This document shows positions 1-8,439 of a stretch of DNA of 63,105 nt, piece after piece; positions within the stretch are counted from its first letter, which is position 1, and each line of letters opens with the position of its first letter. The notes beneath the pieces were generated by a model that was given only the letters and a program-made list of their open reading frames with translations, had not been told where the DNA came from and searched no databases. The translations under genes and the position numbers were made by a program. This stretch comes from JAVVHE01 sp038238915 (GTDB lineage Bacteria > Pseudomonadota > Alphaproteobacteria > Sphingomonadales > Sphingomonadaceae): contig JBBSFH010000018.1 of the NCBI GenBank assembly GCA_038238915.1, forward strand, positions 1-63,105, in the 5' to 3' direction.

Positions 1-504
1 CCGGCGGGCCCTTGGGACGCGACGTTCACGTTCAACGGCACCGCAAACTTCGATAACCGTTCGCTGAGCCCAGTGGACAGCAATTTCAACACGATCGATC
101 AGTTCCTCGCCACCGGTGGTGTCGCGGGCATTGGCGGAACCGTGGGCAGCCACGCGTTCAACAACACGTACTTCTTCTTCACCGGAAGCGTCGGCCTGCA
201 CGCTGGTGCCAACACGTTCACGATCACGCATGATGACGGGTTCGAGTTCGACATTCTGTCGACCGCGGGCATCGACTTCAGCGCGCCTGGGCCGACGGCG
301 CCGACCCCTTCGACCGTCATCATCACTGTCCCCACGACAGGCAATTACGACTTTAATTTCGCCTATGGCGAGACCTTTGGCGGTCCCGGCGTGATCACCG
401 TCCTGGGCGGCACGCTCCAGCCGGTTCCCGAGGCAGCATCGCTCGCGATCCTCGGCGGCGGTCTCGGCCTGCTCGGTCTCGGCCTGCGTCGCCGCGCCAA
501 GTAA
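1..504 (+). CDS. PEP-CTERM sorting domain protein, 5' end missing
   Basis: The frame is open from the first base, so the N-terminus and signal peptide lie outside the window; 167 codons are visible. The body is Gly/Thr/Ala-rich and beta-like, with no enzyme motif. The C-terminus has the tripartite PEP-CTERM signal: a VPEAAS motif, a Gly/Leu-rich membrane helix and a final RRRAK cluster. Family knowledge: such tails are processed by an exosortase (EpsH/XrtA type) for surface or extracellular-polymer export. No exosortase gene is in this window. A strong hairpin follows the stop. Confidence 0.85.
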   Translation, partial: PAGPWDATFTFNGTANFDNRSLSPVDSNFNTIDQFLATGGVAGIGGTVGSHAFNNTYFFFTGSVGLHAGANTFTITHDDGFEFDILSTAGIDFSAPGPTAPTPSTVIITVPTTGNYDFNFAYGETFGGPGVITVLGGTLQPVPEAASLAILGGGLGLLGLGLRRRAK

Positions 505-527
505 GCCTTACATCCTTTCGTCACGCT

Positions 528-560
528 AGGGCCGGTGAAGCAATCCACCGGCCCTTTCGT
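528..560 (+). terminator. Rho-independent terminator after the PEP-CTERM gene
   Basis: AGGGCCGGTG (528-537) and CACCGGCCCT (546-555) form a perfect 10-bp stem with an 8-nt loop, followed by TTCGT. It sits between convergent genes, so it may also end rlmB transcription, but the T-rich side favours the plus strand. Confidence 0.75.
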
Positions 561-563
561 ATT

Positions 564-1301
564 TCAGCGCCTCGTCACCGCATACAGCGCCACCGCCGCC
601 GCATTGGAAACATTGAGACTCTCCATCCGCGCGTCGATCGGCAGCCGCGCCAACGCGTCGCAATGCGCGACAGTATTGGGCCGCATCCCCTCGCCCTCCG
701 CGCCCAGCACCAGCGCCACTCGCGCCACGCCCAGCACGTCCGCCAGCACCGCGGGCGCGTCGCCATCCAGCCCCACGCGCCAGAACGCCGCCTCGCCGAT
801 CTGATCCAGCGCGCGCGCCAGATTGACCACGCGCGCCCACGGCAACAGTTCGAGCGCCCCCGAAGCCGCGCGCGCCAGAACTCCCGTCTCGGGCGGGGTG
901 TGCCGATCCTGAGTGACGATCCCGACCGCGCCAAATGCGGCGGCGGAGCGCAGGATCGCGCCCACGTTATGCGGATCGGTAACCTGATCGAGCACGATCA
1001 GCGGACCATCGCCGGGCAGCGAGAGCAAATCCTCGATATGCGTATCGTCGAGCGGCTCCACTTCGAGCACCAGCCCCTGATGCGGCGCATCGGCAGGGAC
1101 GAAGCGCGCGAGGTCCGCCGCGCCGGCCGATTGCACCGCCAGACCCTTGGGCAGCGCGGGCAGCAGCGCGGAGGCTTCGGGAGTGGCGTGCAGTCGGATG
1201 AACAAGCGCTCGGGATTGGCAAGCGCGGCGAGCACCGCATGGCGCCCGTAGAGGCGGACGAACTTGGGGGCGGCGGGAGCGTGGCGACGATGAGGTTTCA
1301 T
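564..1301 (-). CDS. rlmB: 23S rRNA 2'-O-ribose methyltransferase, RlmB/TrmH family
   Basis: 245-aa SPOUT methyltransferase. An N-terminal substrate-binding domain (about residues 10-75) starts at FVRLYGRHAVLAAL. The catalytic SPOUT domain carries the three family motifs: DPHNVGAILRSA with the conserved Asn, GAEGEGM, and MESLNVSNAAAVAL near the C-terminus. The family methylates G2251 of 23S rRNA in E. coli. I chose the ATG at 1301 (MKPHRRH) because the 10 residues upstream of it look non-coding. The exact target base cannot be told from sequence. Confidence 0.9.
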   Translation of the reverse strand: MKPHRRHAPAAPKFVRLYGRHAVLAALANPERLFIRLHATPEASALLPALPKGLAVQSAGAADLARFVPADAPHQGLVLEVEPLDDTHIEDLLSLPGDGPLIVLDQVTDPHNVGAILRSAAAFGAVGIVTQDRHTPPETGVLARAASGALELLPWARVVNLARALDQIGEAAFWRVGLDGDAPAVLADVLGVARVALVLGAEGEGMRPNTVAHCDALARLPIDARMESLNVSNAAAVALYAVTRR

Positions 1302-1348
1302 CCTGTAGCCGATAGCGCGCCCGCGCAGCACACGCTAACTTCGGCCCG

Positions 1349-1864
1349 ATGATCCCCACCCTCACCACGCCACGCCTGCGCCTGCGCCCTTATCGCGCCG
1401 ACGATCTCGGCGCGTTCGCCGCAATGTGGAGCGATCCGCGCGTCACTACCTTCATCGGCGGTACCCCGCGTCCGCGCGACGATTGCTGGCGGCGAATGCT
1501 CGCAACCGAGGGGCACTGGCGCTGGCTCGGCTATGGCTACTGGATCGTCGAACGCAACGGCGAACTCATCGGCAACGCGGGTTTCGCCGACTTCAAGCGC
1601 GCGATCGATCCGCCGCTCGACGCCCCCGAGGCCGGGTGGGCGTTTGCAGCCGATCACTGGGGCCGGGGCTATGCGAGCGAGGTGCTGGCGGCGATGGTCG
1701 CGTGGGCGGATGCGCGGGGATGGGCGAAGACGGTGGCGATCATTGATGCGGGCAACCAGCCGTCCCGCGCGGTCGCGGCGAAAGTCGGCTTCCGGCACGT
1801 CCACGACGCGATGTTTGGCGGCGCAACGACCGGCGTCTTCCAACGGCTGCACGCTGGCACCTGA
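1349..1864 (+). CDS. GNAT family N-acetyltransferase (RimJ/RimL type)
   Basis: 171 aa. It begins with the typical LTTPRLRLRPYRADDL segment of RimJ/RimL-like acetyltransferases. The acetyl-CoA pyrophosphate loop appears as HWGRGYASEV, followed by NQPSRAVAAKVGF, the usual N-x-x-S-x-x-x-x-x-K-x-GF block. It acts in the cytoplasm; the substrate (amine, protein N-terminus or small molecule) is not predictable. It is divergent from rlmB with 47 bp between, and a LysR regulator follows 3 bp after its stop, so the two may be cotranscribed. Confidence 0.85.
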   Translation: MIPTLTTPRLRLRPYRADDLGAFAAMWSDPRVTTFIGGTPRPRDDCWRRMLATEGHWRWLGYGYWIVERNGELIGNAGFADFKRAIDPPLDAPEAGWAFAADHWGRGYASEVLAAMVAWADARGWAKTVAIIDAGNQPSRAVAAKVGFRHVHDAMFGGATTGVFQRLHAGT

Positions 1865-1867
1865 TCG

Positions 1868-2767
1868 ATGGACGCAAATCTCGCCGAGCTTCTCCCCGAT
1901 CTTGCCCTGTTCACGATGATCGCGCAGGCACCCAGCCTGTCCGCCGCCGCACGCGCCAGCGGCATCCCCGTCGCGCGCCTCTCGCGCCGCCTTGCGGCAC
2001 TCGAACGCCGCATCGGCATCCGCCTGATCGATCGCACCTCGCGCCGCTTCGCGTTGAGCGAGGAGGGGCGCGCATGGCTCACAGGGATCGGCGGCGCATT
2101 CGCAGCGATGGATGACGCCTATGCCGCGCTCAGCGCACAGGCACACGAACCCCATGGCACGCTGCGCATCTCGGCGGGGGCGGATTTCGGTGCGCCATTC
2201 CTTTCTCCGATCGTCGCCGAGTTCGCCGCGCTCCATCCGCAGATCGCGATCGACATCGATCTCAGTCCGCGCCGAGTCGATCTCACCGCCGAGCGCTTCG
2301 ATGCCGCGATCCGCATCGGCCCGCTCGAAGATTCTCCGCTCACCTCGCGTCGCTTTGCCACCGTGCCGGGCTTCCTGTATGCCTCCCCGACCTATCTCGC
2401 CGCGCACGGTCGCCCCGAACACCCGTCCGATCTCGCAAACCATCGCGGCCTGCCACTCCCGCACATGCACGGTGTGGCAAGACTACGGCGCGGCGACGAA
2501 CAATATGACGTGGTGCTGCGCGGCCCGATCCAGGTCAATAATCTCGTCATGCTGCGGCGGCTGTGCGGGGACGGGCTCGGCATCGCGGCGCTGAACGCGC
2601 TCGTCGCAGCCGATGGCGGCGCACACTGTCCCGTCGAGCAGGTGTTGCCCGAATGGAGCCTCGAACCCGCCAACTTCTACTTTCTCACGCCCTCGCGATT
2701 GCTCCCCGCGCGCACCCGCGCCTTCTTCGATTTCGCGCGCGACCGGCTGGCGGCACAGGGATACTGA
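1868..2767 (+). CDS. LysR family transcriptional regulator
   Basis: 299 aa. N-terminal winged helix-turn-helix (about residues 8-68; PSLSAAARASGIPVARLSRRLAALERRIG) followed by a LysR substrate-binding domain (about 95-295). This is the AaeR/DmlR-like branch that often controls a neighbouring small enzyme gene. An isochorismatase-like gene follows on the same strand, and a perfect palindrome lies between them, so it probably regulates that gene. The inducer is unknown. Confidence 0.9.
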   Translation: MDANLAELLPDLALFTMIAQAPSLSAAARASGIPVARLSRRLAALERRIGIRLIDRTSRRFALSEEGRAWLTGIGGAFAAMDDAYAALSAQAHEPHGTLRISAGADFGAPFLSPIVAEFAALHPQIAIDIDLSPRRVDLTAERFDAAIRIGPLEDSPLTSRRFATVPGFLYASPTYLAAHGRPEHPSDLANHRGLPLPHMHGVARLRRGDEQYDVVLRGPIQVNNLVMLRRLCGDGLGIAALNALVAADGGAHCPVEQVLPEWSLEPANFYFLTPSRLLPARTRAFFDFARDRLAAQGY

Positions 2768-2775
2768 GCGCTCGG

Positions 2776-2792
2776 CGATAAGCAGCTTATCG
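2776..2792. promoter_or_regulatory. Perfect 17-nt palindrome, candidate LysR operator
   Basis: CGATAAGCAGCTTATCG is two 8-nt arms around one central A. It starts 9 nt after the LysR stop and lies 70 nt upstream of the isochorismatase-like start. An AT-rich symmetric core in GC-rich DNA, with no T-run afterwards, fits an operator better than a terminator. Function is inferred. Confidence 0.45.
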
Positions 2793-2861
2793 TGGGTGAC
2801 GGCTTTCGCAGCGCCAGCTTTGCGGGTTTGAGCGCGGTCTCCACCACCCGGAAAGAGCCCC

Positions 2862-3455
2862 ATGCCCGTCCCCGATCGTTTCACCACCGCGAACAGCCTC
2901 GTCATGCTCGTCGATCACCAGACGGGTACGCTCGGCTGGGTTAAAAGCCTGCCGCAAGCCACAGTCGTCACTGCCTGCCGTGTGCTCGCGCGCATGGCGG
3001 TGGCGTATGACATGCCTCTCGTCCTGACGACCACGATGGAGCAGGTCGTCGGCGAAACCATCCCCGATATAGCCACGCTCGCCCCAGATGCCTTCGCGCA
3101 TCGCTACGCGCGCGGCGGCGAGCTCGATTGCTGGGACGATGCGACGCTGCGCGACGGTGTCGCCGCGCTCGGCCGCAAGAAGATCGTGATCGCGGGGCTC
3201 ACCACCGACATCTGCCTTTTCTGGGCCGCGCGATCGGCGCTCGGGCTCGGCTATGCCGTGCTCGTTGTGGCGGACGCCTGCGGCACGACCTCCGCGCTTG
3301 GCGATACGCTCACCTACGATCGGTTGCGCGCCGAGGGTGCCCAGATCACGGTCATCAATCAGGCGGTCACCGAACTGGTCAACAATTTCGGCGTGCCCGA
3401 AGGTCAGATCGCGCAGCAGATCATGGGCGAGGAGATCATCGCCAAGCTGGGTTAA
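2862..3455 (+). CDS. Isochorismatase-like cysteine hydrolase
   Basis: 197 aa, a usual length for the YcaC-like branch. Asp18 (LVDHQTG) and Cys118 (GLTTDICLFWA) are two of the catalytic triad; a Lys between them completes it in the family. The fold hydrolyses amides, nitriles or vinyl ethers; the substrate here is unknown. A GGAAAGAG ribosome site precedes the ATG. It is probably under the upstream LysR regulator. Confidence 0.85.
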   Translation: MPVPDRFTTANSLVMLVDHQTGTLGWVKSLPQATVVTACRVLARMAVAYDMPLVLTTTMEQVVGETIPDIATLAPDAFAHRYARGGELDCWDDATLRDGVAALGRKKIVIAGLTTDICLFWAARSALGLGYAVLVVADACGTTSALGDTLTYDRLRAEGAQITVINQAVTELVNNFGVPEGQIAQQIMGEEIIAKLG

Positions 3456-3508
3456 GTGCAGCGCGCGGGCTAGCGCATTTCAGGCGCGCGCGTTATCCCG
3501 TCGCTTTG

Positions 3509-4489
3509 ATGATCGCCGCCACCCCGCGCACCCCCGAAGGTCGCCACCCCTTCCCGCACCCACATCTCCTCGCGATTGCGGGCCTCCAGCCGTGGGAGCT
3601 GACCTACCTCCTCGACGAAGCCGAAGCCTGGGTTGCGCCGCGCGGCGAGCGGCCCCGCCGGTCTTCGGCCCTCGCCGGCATGGCGCTTGTCAGCGCGTTC
3701 TTCGAGGCTTCCACTCGCACCGCGCTCAGCTTCGAGATGGCTGCCAAGCGCCTCGGCGCGAACGTCATCACGATGCAGCCCGGCAGCTCGTCGCTAACCA
3801 AAGGCGAAACGCTGCTCGATACCGCGCTCACCTTGGGCGCGATGCGCCCCGACGTCATCGTCATCCGCCACGGCGCGTCGGGTGCGCCCAAGCTGATCAG
3901 CGAGAAGGTCGGCTGCCCGGTGCTGAACGCGGGCGACGGCGCGCACGAACACCCGACCCAGGCGCTGCTCGATGCGCTCACCATCCGCCGCCGGAAGGGC
4001 CGGATCGAGGGCCTCACCGTCACCATCTGCGGCGATATCCTCCACAGCCGCGTCGCGCGCTCCAACTTCGCCTGCCTCACCGCGCTCGGCGCGCATGTGC
4101 GCGTGGTAGCGCCCCCAACGCTCATGCCCGCCGACATCGATCGCCTCGGCGTCGAGCCCTTCGCCACGATGGAAGCCGGGCTGGAGGGCGCGGACGTCAT
4201 CATGATGCTCCGCCTCCAGCGCGAGCGGATGGAGGGCGCTTACGTGCCCTCCGCGCGCGAATATTTCCGCTTCTACGGCCTCACCCCCGCGCGCGTGGAG
4301 ATGGCCGCGCCCGATGCGCTCATCCTCCATCCCGGACCCATGAACCGCGGGGTGGAGATCGCGTCGTCGGTCGCCGACGATATCGGCCGCTCGGCGATCA
4401 CCCAGCAGGTCGAGATGGGCGTCGCGGTCCGCATGGCCTGCCTCGACGTCCTCACCCGCCGCGCGCGCGGGATGGAGGGCTGGGAATGA
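3509..4489 (+). CDS. pyrB: Aspartate carbamoyltransferase catalytic subunit
   Basis: 326 aa. It catalyses carbamoyl phosphate + L-aspartate to N-carbamoyl-L-aspartate, the committed step of pyrimidine synthesis. Visible motifs are the carbamoyl-phosphate loop STRT (68-71), HPTQALLD, and the C-terminal HPGPMNRGVE. The frame is open much further upstream, but homology begins at MIAATPRTPEG, so the ATG at 3509 is used. Its stop overlaps the next gene in an ATGA, implying translational coupling with the pyrC-like partner. No pyrI regulatory subunit is present. Confidence 0.95.
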   Translation: MIAATPRTPEGRHPFPHPHLLAIAGLQPWELTYLLDEAEAWVAPRGERPRRSSALAGMALVSAFFEASTRTALSFEMAAKRLGANVITMQPGSSSLTKGETLLDTALTLGAMRPDVIVIRHGASGAPKLISEKVGCPVLNAGDGAHEHPTQALLDALTIRRRKGRIEGLTVTICGDILHSRVARSNFACLTALGAHVRVVAPPTLMPADIDRLGVEPFATMEAGLEGADVIMMLRLQRERMEGAYVPSAREYFRFYGLTPARVEMAAPDALILHPGPMNRGVEIASSVADDIGRSAITQQVEMGVAVRMACLDVLTRRARGMEGWE

Positions 4490-5709
4490 TCGCCATTATC
4501 GGCGCGCATATCGTCGATCCCGCCTCAGGGCGCGATTCGGTGGGCACCGTCCTCATCGAAGGCCGCGCCATCGCCGCGATCGACCCGTCCTCGATCCCGC
4601 ACGACGCCGGGCGCATCGACGCCAAAGGCCTCATCCTCGCCCCCGGCCTCATCGACGCACTCGCCTTCCGCACCGATCCGGCCGCGTGTCTGGCAGGCGG
4701 CATCACCCGCCTCCTCCTCATGCCCGATCAATCGCCCCCTTTGGACGATCCCGCCCTGATCGAGCGTGCCGAGCGCATCGGCAAACCCCACGTCTGGGTC
4801 CACCCGCTCGCCGCAGCCACGCGCGGCCTGATGGGCCAAGAACTTGCCGAAATCGGCCTCGCTAAACTCGCGGGCGCGGTGGGTGCCGCCACCGGCCGCC
4901 GCGCGATTGCGTCAGCGGCTGTCATGCACCGCCTGCTTGCCTATGCGGCGGGGTTCGACATGCCCGTCGTCGTCCACCCCGAGGAACCCACGCTCACCGA
5001 ACGCGCGGTCGCCACCGCAGGCGAGCGCGCCACCCGCCTCGGCCTCCCAGCCGCCCCCGCCTTTGCCGAAGCGCTCGGTCTCGCGCGTGACTTGCGCCTT
5101 GCCGAAGCCACCAACGCCCGCCTCCACGTGGCGCAAGTCACCACTGGCGAGGGGGTCGCACTGATCCGCGAGGCCAAGGCGCGCGGCGTTCGCGTCACCG
5201 CCGCGGTCACCCCCAACCACCTGTTCCAGACCGAAACCGCAATTGGCGATTACCGAACCTTCGCCCGCCTTTCCCCGCCTTTGCGCACCGAACAGGACCG
5301 CCGCGCCGTCATCGATGGCGTCGTCGACGGCACGATCGACATGATTGCCTCGGGCCACGATCCGCGCAGCGACGACGAAAAGCGCCTCCCCTTCGCCGAT
5401 GCCGCCCCAGGTGCTGCGGGCGCGGCTACGCTTCTGGCGCTTGCTTTGGGGTTGGTGCGAGAGCGTCGCCTATCGCTGATCGATCTGATCGCGCGCCTCA
5501 CCGTTGTCCCGGCCCGCACGTTCGGCTTGCCGGGGGGCTGCATCGCGGTCGGCGAGGATGCCGATCTCGTGCTGTTCGACGAAGGTGCACCGTGGCGCAT
5601 CGATGCCGACACCACGCCAGGCCTCGCGGGGAACACGCCGTTCGATGGCGTTCCCGCCCAAGGGCGAGTGATCATGACAATCAAAGGCGGGGTAATCACC
5701 AATCCCTGA
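4486..5709 (+). CDS. pyrC: Dihydroorotase-like protein, probably non-catalytic (PyrC')
   Basis: 407-aa amidohydrolase-superfamily protein coupled to pyrB by a 4-bp overlap. The normal metal-binding H-x-H after PGLID is replaced: the sequence reads APGLIDALAFRTDP (residues 52-65). The late catalytic DHAPH motif is ASGHDPRS, losing the Asp. LHVAQVTT has Gln where active enzymes usually have His. One metal-site His (VVVHPEE) remains. Family knowledge: in pseudomonads an inactive PyrC' is a structural partner of PyrB dodecamers, with an active dihydroorotase encoded elsewhere. That reading fits best, though databases would call this dihydroorotase. Confidence 0.85.
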   Translation: MIAIIGAHIVDPASGRDSVGTVLIEGRAIAAIDPSSIPHDAGRIDAKGLILAPGLIDALAFRTDPAACLAGGITRLLLMPDQSPPLDDPALIERAERIGKPHVWVHPLAAATRGLMGQELAEIGLAKLAGAVGAATGRRAIASAAVMHRLLAYAAGFDMPVVVHPEEPTLTERAVATAGERATRLGLPAAPAFAEALGLARDLRLAEATNARLHVAQVTTGEGVALIREAKARGVRVTAAVTPNHLFQTETAIGDYRTFARLSPPLRTEQDRRAVIDGVVDGTIDMIASGHDPRSDDEKRLPFADAAPGAAGAATLLALALGLVRERRLSLIDLIARLTVVPARTFGLPGGCIAVGEDADLVLFDEGAPWRIDADTTPGLAGNTPFDGVPAQGRVIMTIKGGVITNP

Positions 5710-5748
5710 CTCTAAAGAGGCCTGCCGATCGCGCCGACGTCCCAGTTT

Positions 5749-6201
5749 CTACGACGCCGGCTTGCCCCGTTGGTCCGCTGACGCAAGACGCGCCGACCCC
5801 AATAGCATCCCCCTAAAGCCACCGAGCTCCACACCAGCGTCGCGCGCCGCCGCAATCAATTCGTCCACATCGTGCCCTTCGCCCGCGCGCACCGACGCCC
5901 ACAGCGCGGCCGAGCGCATTCCCGATTTGCAGAACAGCAGCAGCGGCCCCGCCCGCTGCGCAAGGGCCTTGCGCGACGCCGCCACCGCTTCCGCGGTCAG
6001 TCCCATCGCGATCGGGATCGCCGCATAGTCCAGCCCCGCCGCACGCGCTGCCTCCTCGAGCGACGCAGATTGCGGCTGGCCCTGTTCCTCGCCATCCGGC
6101 CGGTTGTTGATGATCCCGCATACGCCCGCGCGCGCTAGCGTCGCCATATCGGCGCACTCGATTTGGCCGCCGATGTAGATGTCGCTCTCGATGATGCGCA
6201 T
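5749..6201 (-). CDS. TIGR01244/DUF442 family phosphatase-like protein
   Basis: 150 aa, a tyrosine-phosphatase-like fold (beta-lactamase-hydrolase-like domain, often found fused or next to persulfide dioxygenases). The signature loop is LLFCKSGMRSAALW, giving C-x4-R as in the YCRSGTRS loop of this family. The N-terminal IIESDIYIGGQI and the INNRPDGEE segment are also characteristic. It is convergent with pyrC. No ETHE1/Blh partner is nearby, so a sulfur-transfer role is only inferred. Confidence 0.85.
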   Translation of the reverse strand: MRIIESDIYIGGQIECADMATLARAGVCGIINNRPDGEEQGQPQSASLEEAARAAGLDYAAIPIAMGLTAEAVAASRKALAQRAGPLLLFCKSGMRSAALWASVRAGEGHDVDELIAAARDAGVELGGFRGMLLGSARLASADQRGKPAS

Positions 6202-6425
6202 TGGTGATATTTCCTAGTATAGGTCTATGGTTGTTAGTTATATGACAGTTTTGTTAAATTGCAGATGGCTGTTCCGCCTTTGCTTATTGGTAAACATGTC
6301 TGAACTCGTTCAACTGGATATTCAAACGCTTCGTCCGTTTCAGACTGTTCGCGACGTTTCTGTCATTCAATCAACACCAACGCCGTGGATAAGCAGTCTC
6401 GTCATCGCGGGTCGGGAGTTTTTCC

Positions 6426-7394
6426 ATGCGTTCCAGAGTTTCCTTCGTCCTGTCTGCAGCGTTCCTTGGCGCGTCGGCCGCGTCCGGCGCAACGCTCGAA
6501 GTCGGTGTTGGGCAAGCCTATACCACGCTCGGTGCTGCCGCGGTCGCCGCACGCGATGGCGATACCGTCAACATCCATCCCGGCACCTACACGCAAGGCG
6601 CGGTGTGGTCCGCCAACGGGTTGACGCTCCAGGCTGCGTCCGGGGCCAAGCTGGGCTCGGTGGTGATCAAGGGCGCGGTCAACAACAAGGGCATCTTCGA
6701 TATCAAGGGTGACGACGCGACCGTGATCGGCCTCGAGTTCGAATATGCCAAGGTCGGCGATGCGAATGGTGCGGGTATCCGCTCCGAGGGGCACAATATC
6801 ACGGTCAGGAACTGCGAATTCTACGCCAATGAAATGGGCATTCTGATCACGGCCGTCGCGGGCCACCAGGGCGGATCGGTCACCGTGGATGCGAGCATCT
6901 TCGATATGAACGGCACCAAACGCTCGGGCTATATCGGCCACGCAGTCTATGCCAATTATGTGGGCTCGGTGAGTGTGACCAATTCCACATTCAAACGCGA
7001 GATCATCGGCCACTACATAAAGTCGCGCGCGCTCAGCACTTATATTCACGATAATCACATCGATGATACCAGTGGAAGCGCGAGTTATCTCATCAACATT
7101 CCGCAGGGTGGCAGCGCCGATATCCAGAATAATGTCCTGATCAAGGGCGCGAAAGCGGCCAACTGCTGCATCGCCATCAGCTACGGCGAGGAGATGTACA
7201 AGGGTGCCACCTACCAGAACGCGCCCGGCCCGGTGATGATCGCTAACAACCCGTTCACCAACCTGTCGCCGCACGGGGTCTATTTCGTCAAGAACGCATC
7301 GACTCCAGCCAACCCGGTCGCCTTGGTCGGCAATGTGCTGACCGCAAAGGCTGGCTCGATCATCCCGCTCATCGGTCCCGGCACTGTCCAGTAG
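6426..7394 (+). CDS. Secreted right-handed beta-helix repeat protein
   Basis: 322 aa with a Sec signal peptide ending around ASAASGA (residues 16-22). The rest is a series of short strands with Asn/Gly/His turns (for example GHNITVRNCEFYANEMGI and VSVTNSTFKRE), typical of parallel beta-helix, pectate-lyase-like proteins that bind or cut polysaccharide. No lyase catalytic triad was identified. It is preceded by 224 bp of AT-richer DNA that should hold its promoter; I could not define -35/-10 boxes with confidence. Confidence 0.8.
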   Translation: MRSRVSFVLSAAFLGASAASGATLEVGVGQAYTTLGAAAVAARDGDTVNIHPGTYTQGAVWSANGLTLQAASGAKLGSVVIKGAVNNKGIFDIKGDDATVIGLEFEYAKVGDANGAGIRSEGHNITVRNCEFYANEMGILITAVAGHQGGSVTVDASIFDMNGTKRSGYIGHAVYANYVGSVSVTNSTFKREIIGHYIKSRALSTYIHDNHIDDTSGSASYLINIPQGGSADIQNNVLIKGAKAANCCIAISYGEEMYKGATYQNAPGPVMIANNPFTNLSPHGVYFVKNASTPANPVALVGNVLTAKAGSIIPLIGPGTVQ

Positions 7395-7411
7395 GCGCGC
7401 TATGGTGCGTG

Positions 7412-7445
7412 CTCCCGATTCGGGGTAGCGTCCCCCGACCGGGAG
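7412..7445 (+). promoter_or_regulatory. Hairpin covering the ribosome site of the SPFH gene
   Basis: CTCCCG (7412-7417) pairs with CGGGAG (7440-7445), and TCGGGG (7420-7425) pairs with CCCCGA (7433-7438). The 3' arm contains the GGGAG Shine-Dalgarno sequence 7 nt before the ATG at 7453. It could attenuate translation or act as a terminator for the beta-helix gene; there is no U-tract. Function is inferred. Confidence 0.4.
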
Positions 7446-7452
7446 AGCGAAG

Positions 7453-8439
7453 ATGTTGAATTTCGGCCTCGCGCTGATCGTGCTCGCCTTCGTCGCCGTC
7501 TGGTCCGCGAGCGTGGTCGTGCCGCAGGGCTATGAGTACACGCTCACCCGCTTCGGGCGCTTCACGGCCGTGCTGCGCCCCGGCTTCACGCTGATCATCC
7601 CGTTCATCGATCGGATCGGCCGCAAGATCGATATGCGCGAGCAGGTGCTCGATATCCCCGGCCAGGAGATCATCACGCGCGACAATGCAATGGTCGCGGT
7701 CGATGGCGTGGTGTTCTACCAGGTGCTCGATAGCGCCAAGGCCGCCTACGAGGTCGCGGAACTCACGCGCGCGATCCTCCAGCTCGCCACCACCAATCTG
7801 CGCACCGTGATGGGCGCGCTCGAACTCGATGAGACGCTGTCCAAGCGGGACGAGATCAATGCGCGGCTGTTGACCGTGGTCGATCAGGCGACCGAGCCGT
7901 GGGGCATCAAGATCACTCGCGTCGAACTGAAGGACATTCGTCCGCCCGCCGATATCGTCAACGCGATGACCCGGCAGATGAAAGCCGAACGCGAAAAGCG
8001 CGCCTCGATCCTGGAGAGCGAAGGTGCGCGCCAGTCGAACATCCTGCGCGCTGAAGGCCAGAAGCAATCGCAGATTCTGGAAGCGGAGGGCCGCCGGGAG
8101 GCAGCCTTCCGCGATGCCGAGGCGCGCGAACGCGCCGCCGCCGCCGAGGCGGAGGCGACGCGGCTGGTGAGCGAGGCGATCGGACGCGGCAACAGCCAGG
8201 CGCTCAACTATTTCATCGCGCAGAAATATGTGGATGCGCTGCGCGAGTTCGCGCGCTCGCCCAACCAGAAGACGTTCATCCTGCCGGTCGAGGCGACCGC
8301 GCTCGTCGGCACGGTCGGTGGCATCGCCGAACTGGTGCGCGACGGGCTCGGCTCGCGCACGCCTGTCGCGCCGCCGCCGCCACCCGCACCGCGACCGCCG
8401 GTTGTCCCCGCGCGCGCGGCTCCGTTCGAGACCGCGTGA
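7453..8439 (+). CDS. SPFH domain protein (stomatin/QmcA-like)
   Basis: 328 aa. One N-terminal membrane helix (about residues 3-20), then an SPFH/Band-7 domain (about 20-190; includes VPQGYEYTLTRFGRF and KIDMREQVLDIPGQEIITRDNA), a long charged coiled coil (about 180-250) and a Pro-rich C-terminus. The family forms membrane microdomain scaffolds and affects membrane proteases. Its GTGA overlap with the following NfeD gene is the conserved SPFH-NfeD pairing. Confidence 0.92.
   Translation: MLNFGLALIVLAFVAVWSASVVVPQGYEYTLTRFGRFTAVLRPGFTLIIPFIDRIGRKIDMREQVLDIPGQEIITRDNAMVAVDGVVFYQVLDSAKAAYEVAELTRAILQLATTNLRTVMGALELDETLSKRDEINARLLTVVDQATEPWGIKITRVELKDIRPPADIVNAMTRQMKAEREKRASILESEGARQSNILRAEGQKQSQILEAEGRREAAFRDAEARERAAAAEAEATRLVSEAIGRGNSQALNYFIAQKYVDALREFARSPNQKTFILPVEATALVGTVGGIAELVRDGLGSRTPVAPPPPPAPRPPVVPARAAPFETA

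Noticed and set aside
6202..6425. Possible sigma-54 box (TGGCTGTTCCGCCTTTGC) before the beta-helix gene
   Set aside because: The spacing between GG and GC is 13 nt instead of 10, and the -24 box is poor.
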